The notes under the pieces are model-generated. The model worked only from the letters and a program-made list of their open reading frames with translations, was not told the DNA's origin and did not search any database. DNA of 64,000 nt from positions 62,001 to 126,000 of the forward strand of contig CAVRBO010000002.1 in assembly GCA_963719285.1 (NCBI GenBank), read 5' to 3'. Numbering within the stretch: position 1 is the stretch's first letter; the number at the start of each line of letters is the position of its first letter. Below are positions 14,899 through 23,891 of this stretch, piece by piece. Source of the stretch: C-114 sp963719285. GTDB lineage: Bacteria; Chloroflexota; Limnocylindria; Limnocylindrales; CSP1-4. The position numbers and the translations under genes are program-made.

Positions 14899-16109
14899 CA
14901 ATCGCCCGGCCGGGCGGACGGACGGAGCCAAACCGCGACCGAGCGTGGCGCGAGGTTCTGTCCGACGGTCGTCCGGAGCTCGCCTCCGAGGCGGTCGAGA
15001 TCGACCTCGTCGCGAAGCCGGGCGGCGAAGCCCTCGATCGTCTGCGCGGCGTCGTAGCGGGTCCGGTTGAAGCGCCGGTCCACCGCCTTCGACACCCGCC
15101 GCCTGAGCGGCTGGAAGAGGGCGAACACTGCGAGCGTCGAGGACGCCACCGCGAATGCCCCGCCCCCACCCGTGAACGTGGCCAGGACCGACTGGACGAG
15201 GGCGAACCCGGCTGCGTACACGGCCACGAGCATCACCGTCAGCAGGGCGTAGGCCAGCGTCCGGCTGATGATCCGATCGATCTCGTAGAGGCGGTAGCGC
15301 AGGATCGCAAGTCCGGCCGCGACCGGGATGCCGAGCGCGGCGGCGAGCACGACGATCTGGAACGGCTTGGCCTGGCGGCCGGTCAGCACGTACTCGCCAC
15401 CCGACAGGAGCAAACCGACGCCGACGCCGCTGCAGGCGAGGAGCAGCCACTTGATCTGCTGACGCGCGTCGCCGCCCACCGAGCGAAACCTGTAGAGGAG
15501 GCCCGCCGCTCCCAGGCCGATCGCGAGGAGCAAGGGAACGAAGATCGCGGTCCCGGCGACCGACGACGAGAGATCGAGGCCCGGGATGCCGACCGGGTTC
15601 TGGACGAATGGCACCTGGGTGATCGGCCCTGGGACGACCGCGAGCGTCGCCGACGACACGACGATCGCCACGACTCCGAGCCAGAGGGCGGGACGCCACC
15701 GGGACGACGACAGGTGACCCGTGGGGAAGACCAGGGGCAGGACGTTCGCGGCCAGGACGACCGGCGGGACCCAGATCCAGGCAAGGATCCAGGCGAGGCC
15801 TTGGCCCGCCGGAAGACGCCCTGGGTACGTGACGATCGCGGCCGTCGCGTACTCGATGAGGAAGGCCTCGATCGAGAAGAGCAGGCCGATCGCGCCGAAG
15901 ATCCAGCCGATGACGTTGTCGGGCAGCCGCCGGGCCACGATGAGGCCGACCGTCCCGAACGTCAGGCCGAAGACCGATCCGAATCCGGGCAGGCCCCAGG
16001 ATGCGAGGGGATCTGTCCCGCTCGTCCGGGCCGCGAGGTTCGCGACCATCAGCCCGCCGGCGACGAGCGAGAGGGCGATCGTCAGGAGCCACAGCCCGAC
16101 GGCCAGCAT
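14898..16109 (-). CDS. multi-TM sensor-like protein (kinase-less), paralogue 1
   Basis: A 403-residue membrane protein built like the following gene: N-terminal span MLAVGLWLLTIALSLVAGGL, further spans such as WILAWIWVPPVVLAANVLPL followed by VFPTGH, then ILRYRLYEIDRIISRTLAYA and ALFQPLRRRVSKAVDRRFNR, RTRYDAAQTIEGF, and a short C-terminus GQNLAPRSVAVWLRPS. The paralogues share the C-terminal 150 residues closely. No kinase core. The ATG at 16109 (CGGAG 6 nt upstream) is preferred; an in-frame GTG at 16160 would add 17 residues. Divergent from the BTAD-ATPase gene. Confidence 0.7.
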   Translation of the reverse strand: MLAVGLWLLTIALSLVAGGLMVANLAARTSGTDPLASWGLPGFGSVFGLTFGTVGLIVARRLPDNVIGWIFGAIGLLFSIEAFLIEYATAAIVTYPGRLPAGQGLAWILAWIWVPPVVLAANVLPLVFPTGHLSSSRWRPALWLGVVAIVVSSATLAVVPGPITQVPFVQNPVGIPGLDLSSSVAGTAIFVPLLLAIGLGAAGLLYRFRSVGGDARQQIKWLLLACSGVGVGLLLSGGEYVLTGRQAKPFQIVVLAAALGIPVAAGLAILRYRLYEIDRIISRTLAYALLTVMLVAVYAAGFALVQSVLATFTGGGGAFAVASSTLAVFALFQPLRRRVSKAVDRRFNRTRYDAAQTIEGFAARLRDEVDLDRLGGELRTTVGQNLAPRSVAVWLRPSARPGD

Positions 16110-16224
16110 GCGAGCTCCGGGTCGGTCCAGTGTTCGGCCCTCCGTGTGCGTCCAGTTCACGGTACGACGTCGATCTTCTGCTCGCCGCGTCCGGAAAGCG
16201 TTACGGGATCTCTGACCGGCCGTG

Positions 16225-16230
16225 TACCGT
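16225..16230 (+). promoter_or_regulatory. -10 element TACCGT, leaderless start of the BTAD activator
   Basis: TACCGT ends 7 nt before the GTG at 16238. This spacing supports the GTG as true start rather than the in-frame ATG at 16250. Confidence 0.45.
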
Positions 16231-16237
16231 TGCGGTC

Positions 16238-19114
16238 GTGGGAACAGCGATGTCCGCCCAGGCTGCGCTTGTGTCGATCCGCCTGCTCGGGCCCGTGCGG
16301 GTCGAGGTCCGCGGCGAGCCACTCGCCGTCGACACGCGCAAGGCCGTCGCCGTCCTCGCCTACCTTGCGGTCACGGGACGGCCGGCGAGCCGTGAGACGC
16401 TGGCGGCCCTGCTCTGGCCCGACTCGGGCGATCAGGAAGCGCGTGGCGCGCTCCGCCGGACACTGTCAGTGCTCAATGCCGGACTGGGCGGCGTGGGCCT
16501 GGCGATCGATCGAACCACGGTCGCGCTTGTCGGTGCCGGGATCGACGTCGACATTCATGCGTTCCGGCGAGCCCTTGCCCGCGCCCGAAGCCACGGGCAT
16601 GCGCCCGACGAAGCCTGTCCGGCATGCCTCAAGGCCCTCGACGAAGCGGTCGCCCTGGATCGGGGCGCATTCATGGCCGGGTTCACCCTCCGCGACAGCG
16701 AAGCGTTCGACGAGTGGCAGATGGCGGAGGGTGAGGCGCATCGGCGCGATCTCGCCGGAGCGCTCGAGCGCCTGACCCGCGGGCGCGCAGCCGCCGGTGC
16801 CTGGGAAGCGGCCGCGGCTGCGGGTCGGCGCTGGCTGGACCTCGACCAGCTGCACGAGCCGGCGCACCGCGTCCTCATGACGACACTCAGCCGCGCCGGC
16901 GAGCCGGCAGCCGCGATCCGTCAGTACCGCGAGTGCGTGCGGATCCTCGATGCAGAGTTGGGAGTGGCGCCGCTCGCCGAGACCACCGACCTGTACGAGG
17001 CCATCCGTGCCGGGCGCCTGGTCGCCGAGGTCCCCGCCCGCGAAGCCGCGAAGCCGGCGAGCACCTCCGCCAGGGATCGGTTGCCGTTCGTGGGCCGCGG
17101 GCAGGAGATCGACGCCCTTCGCCAGACTCTCGACACCATCGGTCCGGACGGTCGTGTCCTCGTGATCGAGGGCGAGCCGGGCATCGGCAAGACACGCTTT
17201 GCGGCAGAGGTCGCGGCCACGATCCGCGCCGCGGGCGGGGCGACGCTCGAGGCGCATGCGTACGCGGGCGAAGGGTCGATCGCGTTCGGGCCGATCGTCG
17301 AGCTCCTGCGCGCGGGTCTGGAGCGGCCGGGCGCCGGCGAACGATTGCGATCGATCCGGCCCGACCTGCTCGATGAAGTCGCCCGCCTCGTGCCGCTCCG
17401 TGGGGTCGCGCCCCGACCGGTGGGCGCGGCCGACCCCTTCGGACGGTCACGTCTCCTTGAGGGGCTGGCCGATGTCCTTGCCGCGCTCGTCGCCGGTCCT
17501 GCTCTCGGGCTCGTCTGCCTCGACGACCTCCATCTCGCCGATGCGTCCACGGCCGAGGCGATCGGCTATCTCGCCCGACGGTTGCGCGGCCGGCCCATCG
17601 CCTTGCTCGTGACGTGGCGGGCCGAGGACCTCGGCGACGCAGATGGCCGACGGATCGTCGACCCCCTCATCGAGGCCGCGGCAGGGAACCGGATCGCACT
17701 CGGCCGTTTCGACCGTGCGGCCGTCGCCGACCTCGCGTCCGCGCGACTCGGAGGCGCGGCGACCGATGCGCTTGTCGACCGCCTGTACGCGGACTCGGAG
17801 GGCCTGCCGCTGTATGTCGCTGCGGCACTCGACCGGCCGCCGGATGCGCCCCATGCGATCCCTGGCGACGTCCGTGCCCTCCTTCGGACCCGGGTCGGTG
17901 CGGTCGGCGAGGTCGCGACCCAGGTCCTGGCGGCGGCGGCGGTCATCGGTCGGTCCTTCGACCTGGGGACCGTCCGGGCCACATCGGGCCGGAGCGAGGA
18001 CGAGACGATCGCCGGCCTGGAGGAGCTTGTCCGGCGCGGTCTCGTGCGCGAGATGGACGCGACGGACGGCGCGGATGTCCGCTACGACTTCACTCACGGC
18101 GGGCTCCGCGACGTCGCCTACGAGTCGCTCGGGCTCGCACGGCGTCGGCTCCTCCACAGGCGCGTGGCCGAAGCACTCGGCGCCGCGAGTCGCGGCGGGC
18201 CGGACGAGAGTGGTCGGTGGCCGCTCATCGCCCATCACGAGCGCCTGGCCGGGCGGACGGTCGAGGCCGCCGAGGCGCATCGGCGGGCCGGCGATGCGGC
18301 GCGCGCCGTGTATGCGAATCGCGAAGCGCGCGAGCATCTCGAGGCGGCACTGGCCCTCGGCCACCCGGCAGCCGTCGACCTCCGCGAGGCGCTCGCCGAT
18401 GTGCTTGTCCTCCTTGGCGACTATGCCATGGCCATCGCTCAACTCGAATCCGCCGCCGCGCTCGCCGAACCTGGACGGCAGAGCTCGCTCGAGCATCGGC
18501 TCGGCCTCGTCCACGCCCGCCGGGGCGACTGGGACCGCGCCGACAACCACCTCATCGCGGCGCTCGCGACGGTAGACGGGGCGAACGCACCCCGACGGTC
18601 GGCGCTCCTCGCGGACCGATCTGCGGTAGCGCATCGACGGGGCGCGACCGGGGAGGCCGAGCAGCTCGGCTCGGAGGCGCTCGCGGTCGCCGAGGCCGTG
18701 GACGATCGGGCCGGTATCGCCCGCTCGGCGGACATCCTCGGAATCGTGGCCCGCTCGCGGCACGACCTGCGCGCTGCCGCCGGATACCTCGAGCGTGCCC
18801 TCGACGCAGCGGACGTGGCGGGCGACACGGCCCTCCGCGTCGCGACCCGGAACACCCTCGCGCTCGTCGTCGCGGACGCGGGTGATCACGCGCGAGCCAT
18901 CGCCCTCACGCAGGAGGCGCTGGTCCTGTGCGAACGCCTCGGCGACCGTCATCGCCAGGCCGCGCTCGAGAACAACCTGGCCGACCTGCTCCAAGGCGTC
19001 GGTCGCCGCGAGGATGCGCTCGATCACCTCAAACGGGCCGTCGCGATCTTCGCGGACGTCGGCGGCCGACCGGGTGAGCTCGAGCCCGAGATCTGGAAGC
19101 TCGTCGAGTGGTGA
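16238..19114 (+). CDS. BTAD-domain transcriptional activator with AAA ATPase and TPR repeats
   Basis: A 958-residue SARP/AfsR-like regulator. Residues about 10-100 form an OmpR-type winged helix (SIRLLGPVRVEVRGEPLAVD, KAVAVLAYLAVTGRPASRE, LAALLWPDS). Residues 105-275 are the bacterial transcriptional activation domain (AHRVLMTTLSRAGEPAAAI, RQYRECVRILDAELGVAPL). Then comes an ORC/STAND-like ATPase with FVGRGQEIDAL, Walker A GEPGIGKTR near residue 312 and Walker B-like LGLVCLDDLHLADAST. From about residue 690 to the end are TPR-like helical repeats. No LuxR helix-turn-helix closes it. It probably integrates a signal through the TPRs and ATP. Divergent from the sensor-like pair, whose expression it may control (inference). 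Confidence 0.9.
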   Translation: MGTAMSAQAALVSIRLLGPVRVEVRGEPLAVDTRKAVAVLAYLAVTGRPASRETLAALLWPDSGDQEARGALRRTLSVLNAGLGGVGLAIDRTTVALVGAGIDVDIHAFRRALARARSHGHAPDEACPACLKALDEAVALDRGAFMAGFTLRDSEAFDEWQMAEGEAHRRDLAGALERLTRGRAAAGAWEAAAAAGRRWLDLDQLHEPAHRVLMTTLSRAGEPAAAIRQYRECVRILDAELGVAPLAETTDLYEAIRAGRLVAEVPAREAAKPASTSARDRLPFVGRGQEIDALRQTLDTIGPDGRVLVIEGEPGIGKTRFAAEVAATIRAAGGATLEAHAYAGEGSIAFGPIVELLRAGLERPGAGERLRSIRPDLLDEVARLVPLRGVAPRPVGAADPFGRSRLLEGLADVLAALVAGPALGLVCLDDLHLADASTAEAIGYLARRLRGRPIALLVTWRAEDLGDADGRRIVDPLIEAAAGNRIALGRFDRAAVADLASARLGGAATDALVDRLYADSEGLPLYVAAALDRPPDAPHAIPGDVRALLRTRVGAVGEVATQVLAAAAVIGRSFDLGTVRATSGRSEDETIAGLEELVRRGLVREMDATDGADVRYDFTHGGLRDVAYESLGLARRRLLHRRVAEALGAASRGGPDESGRWPLIAHHERLAGRTVEAAEAHRRAGDAARAVYANREAREHLEAALALGHPAAVDLREALADVLVLLGDYAMAIAQLESAAALAEPGRQSSLEHRLGLVHARRGDWDRADNHLIAALATVDGANAPRRSALLADRSAVAHRRGATGEAEQLGSEALAVAEAVDDRAGIARSADILGIVARSRHDLRAAAGYLERALDAADVAGDTALRVATRNTLALVVADAGDHARAIALTQEALVLCERLGDRHRQAALENNLADLLQGVGRREDALDHLKRAVAIFADVGGRPGELEPEIWKLVEW

Positions 19115-19455
19115 GTCGGCCTACCGGCGCGGCATCGGCTGTGCGTGCCCTCGGCGATGGCCCGTGCGCGCTCTCGGCATCGGCGCCCAGTGCTTCGCCG
19201 ACCCGGCGACGGCCAGGTCGTCATCTTCCAGGGCAAGCAGGCCCTTGACGGCATCGCCTGGGCGCCGATGAACGCCCGCCACTCACGAGACCGGGGCAGG
19301 TGACGCCGGCATCGACCTCCGGGAAGTCCTTGACGGCCCCCTAACCTGGAAGATGCCGAGGTGGCCGTCACGGCGGCAGGTAGTGGGGTGCGACGGGGTC
19401 CTGCGTCACGCGCCATTACGCGTCCACCGCGTCCGCTGAGGTGCCCGAAGCGACC
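19115..19455. other. 341-bp region with no supported gene
   Basis: Between the BTAD gene and the SnoaL-like gene. No start/Shine-Dalgarno pair with plausible protein, no RNA gene recognised. One plus-strand stretch near 19202-19300 translates as DGQVVIFQGKQALDGIAWAP, which could be a decayed fragment of a phosphatase-type protein, too short to call. Confidence 0.5.
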
Positions 19456-19908
19456 TCAGCCGGTCAGCTGCGCCCGGTCGAGGTAGATCCGCTCCCCGGT
19501 GAACAGCCGAGCGTCGGGGTCCCACGGGAAGTGGATGACGACGACCAGTCGCACGGCACGACCCGACGGCTCGAGGCCGGCGAACGGCCCGAGGTGCGTC
19601 GCGGTCAGCGTCGCGACCTCCATGACCCCCTGCGGCCCGATGACGATGTCGGTCAGGTCGAACCGGTTGTCCGGAAAGGCCGCGAACAGGGTCGTGTAGA
19701 ACTCGCGCGCCCCCGGATGACCTTCCCAGCGCTGCCCCGTGGGCACGAGCTCGTAGACGCAGTCCGGGGTGAGCGTCGCGATCAGCCCGTCGATGTCGCG
19801 TCGGTCCTCGGCGATCGAGTGGCGCTGCCAGAGCCGGCGGATGCGCCGGTGGACCATCGGGTCGGCCGGCCAGGCGAGGCGCTCGCGGATCGTCGAGCGG
19901 TCGAGCAC
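19456..19908 (-). CDS. SnoaL-like / NTF2-fold protein
   Basis: A 150-residue protein with the cone-shaped NTF2-like fold of the SnoaL-type polyketide-cyclase/ester-cyclase group: RHSIAEDRRDIDGLIATLTP as the first helix, DCVYELVPTGQRWEGHPG with GAREFYTTLFAAFPD, then strands MEVATLTATHLGPFAG and VVVIHFPWDPDARLFTGER. Catalytic role unknown; many members bind small hydrophobic ligands. The GTG start is 4 nt after the stop of the PmbA-like gene, so it is the last gene of that operon. Confidence 0.8.
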   Translation of the reverse strand: MLDRSTIRERLAWPADPMVHRRIRRLWQRHSIAEDRRDIDGLIATLTPDCVYELVPTGQRWEGHPGAREFYTTLFAAFPDNRFDLTDIVIGPQGVMEVATLTATHLGPFAGLEPSGRAVRLVVVIHFPWDPDARLFTGERIYLDRAQLTG

Positions 19909-19912
19909 CCGG

Positions 19913-21268
19913 TCAGTGCTCGGTGGCGCCCGTGAACGTGAAGGCGTCGATGCGGAGCGCCGGGACGACGCAGCCGCCGAGGAAGCCCTTGAGCGTCTTC
20001 CGGTCGCGGCCCACCGCGCTCACCGCGCCGAGCGCCTCGAGGTAGCTCTGGGTGAAGCGCATGTTCCGGACCGGGGCGACGATCTTGCCGCCTTCGACGA
20101 GGAACGTCCCGTCCCGGGTCATCCCGGTCACGATCCCGAGCTTGGGGTGGACCGGGTTCGTGTAGTGGAAGCGGGTCACGAGGAGACCGCGGTCGAGGCC
20201 GCCGATGAGCTCCTCCCGCGAAGCGGCCCCCGCATCCATGACCATGTTCAGCGGGAACGGGCCGTACGGATTCGGCGCCGGCAGGCCGTGGCCGGTCGAT
20301 CGGACGCCGGCCCGCGCGGCGGTCTGGGAGTCGTACACGAGCCCGGCGCAGACCCCCGCCTCGACGAGCAGGACCCGCTGCTTGGTCACGCCCTCGTAGT
20401 CGATCGCCATGGGCAGGCCGGCCGGGTCCGTGCCGTCGTCGCGGATCGTGACCAGTGGGGAGCCGATCCGCTTGCCGATCTCGACGAACGAACGCTCCTC
20501 CTGGACGGCGAGCGCGCTGAACCCGAGGTAGCCGAGCATGTCCAGGATGTCGACGACGGCGTACTCCTCGAGCACCACCGGGTAGTCGCCCGGCTCGATC
20601 GCCTGGGCCGAACCCGTGGCGCGTGCCTTGGCGGCCGCTTCGCGCCCGAGCGCGGCCGCGTCGATGGCCGTCACGTCCACCGCGGCGGCCTCGGCATAGC
20701 CCGTGCCGCCGTCCGGGCTCATCGAGACCGTGATCAGCTGCGCCCAGGTCCGCTCCTGCGACGAGCGGATCCCGCGCGAGTTGGCGACGGCCATCCGCTC
20801 GACGTTGGTGGCGAACGAGCCGTACGCGATGACGCCGACCTGGTCGGCGGCGGAGATGACCGCCCGAACGCCCTCGGCCCGCTGCTCCGGGTCGGACGCC
20901 TCGGTCGCGGGCGCGAACATCACCGGATCCGGCACGTTCGGCGCTCCGTCAGGCTCGGGCAGGCCGGCCCAGTCCTCGAGCTCGGCCACGTTCCGGGCGA
21001 TCGCCCCGGCACTCTCGACGAGACGGCGCAGGCCCTCGTCGTCGACCCGGCCGGACGACGCGACGCCGACCCGCTTGCCGATGACGAACCGCAGGTTGCA
21101 GTCGGCATTGGTCTCGGCCACGTTCTGGTGGATCTCGCTGTTCGCGAATCGGGTCAGCCGCGCGTCGGCGGCCGTGACGAGCGCCTCGGCCTCGGTCGCG
21201 CCGGCGGCCGTGGCCAGGGCGACGGTGCGCTCGGCGATCGCGAGCCACTCCGCGGTCGGGTCGCTCAT
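19913..21268 (-). CDS. TldD/PmbA-family protein (PmbA/TldE-like subunit)
   Basis: A 451-residue member of the TldD/TldE protease pair, the subunit without the metal ligands. Features: SEIHQNVAETNADCNLRFVI, SGRVDDEGLRRLVESAGAIA, VLEEYAVVDILDMLGYLGFS, LLVTRFHYTNPVHPKLGIVT, GMTRDGTFLVEGGKIVAPVR and NMRFTQSYLEAL, the classical C-terminal signature. No HExxxH motif, as expected. TldD/TldE proteases trim peptide modifiers and antitoxins, but no peptide substrate gene is visible here. ATG at 21268 with a G-rich Shine-Dalgarno. It follows the TldD gene by 37 bp. Confidence 0.93.
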   Translation of the reverse strand: MSDPTAEWLAIAERTVALATAAGATEAEALVTAADARLTRFANSEIHQNVAETNADCNLRFVIGKRVGVASSGRVDDEGLRRLVESAGAIARNVAELEDWAGLPEPDGAPNVPDPVMFAPATEASDPEQRAEGVRAVISAADQVGVIAYGSFATNVERMAVANSRGIRSSQERTWAQLITVSMSPDGGTGYAEAAAVDVTAIDAAALGREAAAKARATGSAQAIEPGDYPVVLEEYAVVDILDMLGYLGFSALAVQEERSFVEIGKRIGSPLVTIRDDGTDPAGLPMAIDYEGVTKQRVLLVEAGVCAGLVYDSQTAARAGVRSTGHGLPAPNPYGPFPLNMVMDAGAASREELIGGLDRGLLVTRFHYTNPVHPKLGIVTGMTRDGTFLVEGGKIVAPVRNMRFTQSYLEALGAVSAVGRDRKTLKGFLGGCVVPALRIDAFTFTGATEH

Positions 21269-21305
21269 CGCCGCCGCTCCCCCGGGAGTGCGCCTCGCGA
21301 CGCGA

Positions 21306-22751
21306 TCACTTGAGCACGCCCACCTGCACGTCGCGGAAGCGCGCCCCCGAGACGGCATGGCCGATGTGCCCGACCTGGCCGGGCTCGCCCTTGCCGCAGT
21401 TCGGCGTGCCGAGCATCCGGTAGCTGGAGGCGTCGCCGACCGCGTCGCATGACCGCCAGAGTTCGTAGGTGATGCCGGTGTACGTCGGGTTCTTGACGAG
21501 GCGGCCCTTCTTGCCGCCCTTGATCTCGTAGCCCACCTCGGTGGCGAACTGGAAGTTGAGCCGCCGGTCGTCGATCGACCAGCTCCGGCACTGGGCGAGA
21601 TAGAGCCCGTCGTCCGTGTCGGCGACGATGTCGTCGAGGCTCATCCCGGGGACCGGCTGCAGGTTGATGTTCGTCATCCGGATCAGCGGGATGCGGTTCC
21701 AGCCGTCGGCCCGCATCGCCCCGCCGGAGCGCCGGCCGATGCGCGGCGCGGTCTCGCGCGAGGTGAGGTATCCGCTGAGGATCCCCTCCTTGATGAGCGG
21801 CACGTTCTGGGCGGCGACGCCCTCGTCGTCCCAGCCGAACGTGCCCATCCCGCCGGCGGCGGTCGCGTCGGCGACGATCGTGATGAGGTCCGAGCCGTAG
21901 CGGAAGCCCTCGTCGAGCTTGTCGGTCGTCAGGAAACTCGTCCCGGCGTATGACGCCTCGGTGCCGTAGACCCGGTCCAGCTCGGTCGGATGGCCGCACG
22001 ACTCGTGGATCTGCATGTACAGCTGCGAGGGGTCGAGGATGATCGTCCGGCGGCCGGGCGGGCATTGCGGCGCCGACAGGAGCGCGACGGCCTCCTCGGC
22101 GTACTCCTCGGCGTGCCCGAGCAGGTCGAGCGACCGGACGTACTCGTAGCCGGCCGCCTGCCACCCGCCGCCGTTGTCGGGCCAGCTCCGGCGCTGGTGC
22201 TCGTCGCCCTCGATCGCGTTCGCCTCCACCCCGGAACCGACGTGGGTGATCGTCTGTTCCGTGAAGCTGCCATCGCTCGCGGCGAAGGTCTTCCACTCGC
22301 GCTGGGCGGCGTACAGGCTCTCCGTGTAGGCGACGCCCTTGACCTTGTTCATCGCGTCGTCGGCGGCCAGGAGGTCCGCGATCTTCGACTCGAGCGACAC
22401 GGTGAACGGGTCCTCGGCGACCGGCGTCTCGAACGTGCCGTGGGCGGGCGGACGATCGTCGAGCACGACCGGTCTCCGGAGGGCGGTCGCGGACGCCCTG
22501 GCGATCCGGACCGCCTCGGCAGCGACCCGGTCGATCTCGGTCGCGTCGATGCTCCGGGAGCTCGCGAACCCCCACGCGCCGTCGACGAGGACGCGGACGC
22601 CGAACCCCTCGCTCTCGCCCGAAGCGACGCCCTCCACCCGGCCGGACTTGATCGAGATGGATTCGGTGAGGCTGCGGACCACACGGACATCCGCGTAGGA
22701 GGCGCCCCGACGGGTCGCGGTGTCCAGGGCCCGATCGGTCAGGTCGCGCAT
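21306..22751 (-). CDS. tldD: TldD-family metalloprotease (catalytic subunit)
   Basis: A 481-residue catalytic partner of the PmbA-like protein. The zinc-binding HExxxH is present as HESCGHPTELDR (about residue 255), followed by YAGTSFLTTDKLDEGFRYGS, GTFGWDDEGVAAQNVPLIKE and GILSGYLTSRETA. The Cys ligand lies in a C-terminal segment with MLGTPNCGKGEPGQVGH. TldD and TldE form a heterodimer that degrades unfolded peptides. The ATG at 22751 has TACCCT 7 nt upstream, suggesting a leaderless mRNA for the tldD-pmbA-SnoaL operon. The middle residues of the motif (SCG) differ from the common HEAxGH. Confidence 0.93.
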   Translation of the reverse strand: MRDLTDRALDTATRRGASYADVRVVRSLTESISIKSGRVEGVASGESEGFGVRVLVDGAWGFASSRSIDATEIDRVAAEAVRIARASATALRRPVVLDDRPPAHGTFETPVAEDPFTVSLESKIADLLAADDAMNKVKGVAYTESLYAAQREWKTFAASDGSFTEQTITHVGSGVEANAIEGDEHQRRSWPDNGGGWQAAGYEYVRSLDLLGHAEEYAEEAVALLSAPQCPPGRRTIILDPSQLYMQIHESCGHPTELDRVYGTEASYAGTSFLTTDKLDEGFRYGSDLITIVADATAAGGMGTFGWDDEGVAAQNVPLIKEGILSGYLTSRETAPRIGRRSGGAMRADGWNRIPLIRMTNINLQPVPGMSLDDIVADTDDGLYLAQCRSWSIDDRRLNFQFATEVGYEIKGGKKGRLVKNPTYTGITYELWRSCDAVGDASSYRMLGTPNCGKGEPGQVGHIGHAVSGARFRDVQVGVLK

Positions 22752-22758
22752 CGCAGGC

Positions 22759-22764
22759 AGGGTA
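22759..22764 (-). promoter_or_regulatory. -10 element TACCCT, leaderless tldD
   Basis: TACCCT on the minus strand, 7 nt before the tldD ATG at 22751, predicted to start transcription at the start codon. Confidence 0.45.
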
Positions 22765-22878
22765 GCAGGCGTCCGTCTCGTTGGCGCATCGGGAGATCGA
22801 CCTATCCCGGGTCGTGCCGATCCACCCGCGCCGACAACCCGCGTCGCCGGGTGTTCGTGGATTTGACCTGGTTCGGCC

Positions 22879-23340
22879 TCAGGTTCGTCCGGCGGCGACG
22901 ATCGAGTCGAGGGGGATCGGACTCGATGTGACGATCCGGACGTCCCGAAGGATGCCGTTCGCGGTGCAGCCGCCAGGGAAACCGAACTTGCCGTTCACGG
23001 CCACGTTCAGCACGTAGACCCCCTCCATCCGCTTGAACGTCAGCGCGGCATCGTTGTCACACGCGCCCCCGAGCCAACTGATGATGAAGGCGTTCGGATC
23101 GGTCGGATCCGCCCGGACGGCGGGCTCCGCGTATGCGGCGCCCGGGTCCATCGGCGCCGATGCGATCCCGGTCACCAGGCCGGTCTCATCGTTCAGGACC
23201 ACGGGTAGCGGAGGGACCTCGTCGGAGACCTGCAGGACCGCCGTGAACTGTCGACCCGAGGCAGGTCCCGTGCAAGCCGCGACGGCTGCGGCACTCAGCA
23301 GCGAGGCGGCGATCACGAGGGTCGCCGCCATCACCCGCAT
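22879..23340 (-). CDS. secreted lipoprotein, unknown function
   Basis: A 153-residue protein with a signal peptide MRVMAATLVIAASLLSAAAV ending in the lipobox-like AVAAC, so it is probably lipidated and anchored on the outer face of the membrane. The mature part has two further Cys (GACDNDAALTF and GGCTANGILRDV) that could form a disulfide, and beta-rich segments such as VYVLNVAVNGKFGFPG. No family recognised. First of four minus-strand exported proteins between 22.9 and 26 kb, each with its own spacing, so not clearly one operon. Confidence 0.7.
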   Translation of the reverse strand: MRVMAATLVIAASLLSAAAVAACTGPASGRQFTAVLQVSDEVPPLPVVLNDETGLVTGIASAPMDPGAAYAEPAVRADPTDPNAFIISWLGGACDNDAALTFKRMEGVYVLNVAVNGKFGFPGGCTANGILRDVRIVTSSPIPLDSIVAAGRT

Positions 23341-23415
23341 GTCAACCGCTCCATGCCCACTGGTCGAGGCTACATCACGGTGAGGTCCGCGAGCGTTCGG
23401 GAATGTGATGCGAAC

Positions 23416-23811
23416 CTAGCCGCAGCTTCCCGTCGCTAGGCCCGACCAGTCGTGCTGAAACTCTGACGGGCCGATCCCGGCGAGAGCGCTCACGCAGTCA
23501 CCGACGCAATCCGCGGGTGCGAAATGGCCGACGGCATACGCCCGGAGCCCGCCGAAGAACGGAAGCGTCGGCTCGAAGACAAAGACGGCGTCGTCCCCTC
23601 GGCAGCGCGCCTCGACGAACCTCAGAGGAACGAGGCCGAGTCCCGTGTCGATACGAGACGTTTGCCGCGCGCCGTCAACGTATCCGACGAACCTCGGGGG
23701 CACCGGGGCATCGCCTCGCCAGAGCCCAACGATCGCGACCAGAGCTACGACCACGAAGGCTATGAGCATCGCACGCGCGCCTGATCTTGATCGTGATCGA
23801 CTCGCGGCCAT
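23416..23811 (-). CDS. membrane-anchored or secreted small protein
   Basis: A 131-residue protein: an Arg/Ser-rich N-terminus of 14 residues, one hydrophobic segment MLIAFVVVALVAIVGLWRG, and an exposed domain of about 95 residues with four Cys, including CVGDCVSALAG and the C-terminal GSCG. Probably anchored by the single span with the domain outside. No family recognised. The start could be 23811 (used) or the internal ATG at 23769. Next to two lipoprotein genes on the same strand. Confidence 0.6.
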   Translation of the reverse strand: MAASRSRSRSGARAMLIAFVVVALVAIVGLWRGDAPVPPRFVGYVDGARQTSRIDTGLGLVPLRFVEARCRGDDAVFVFEPTLPFFGGLRAYAVGHFAPADCVGDCVSALAGIGPSEFQHDWSGLATGSCG

Positions 23812-23891
23812 GATTGTCGAAGTCTACGCAGGCGCCAGGCCACTCCGAAGTGGGAGAGCAGGGTTTCCGCGAATGTCCTGCGCCGGGGCTG

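Noticed and set aside
19200..19310. Fragment translating DGQVVIFQGKQALDG as a phosphatase remnant
   Set aside because: Too short, no conserved metal ligands, no start signal.
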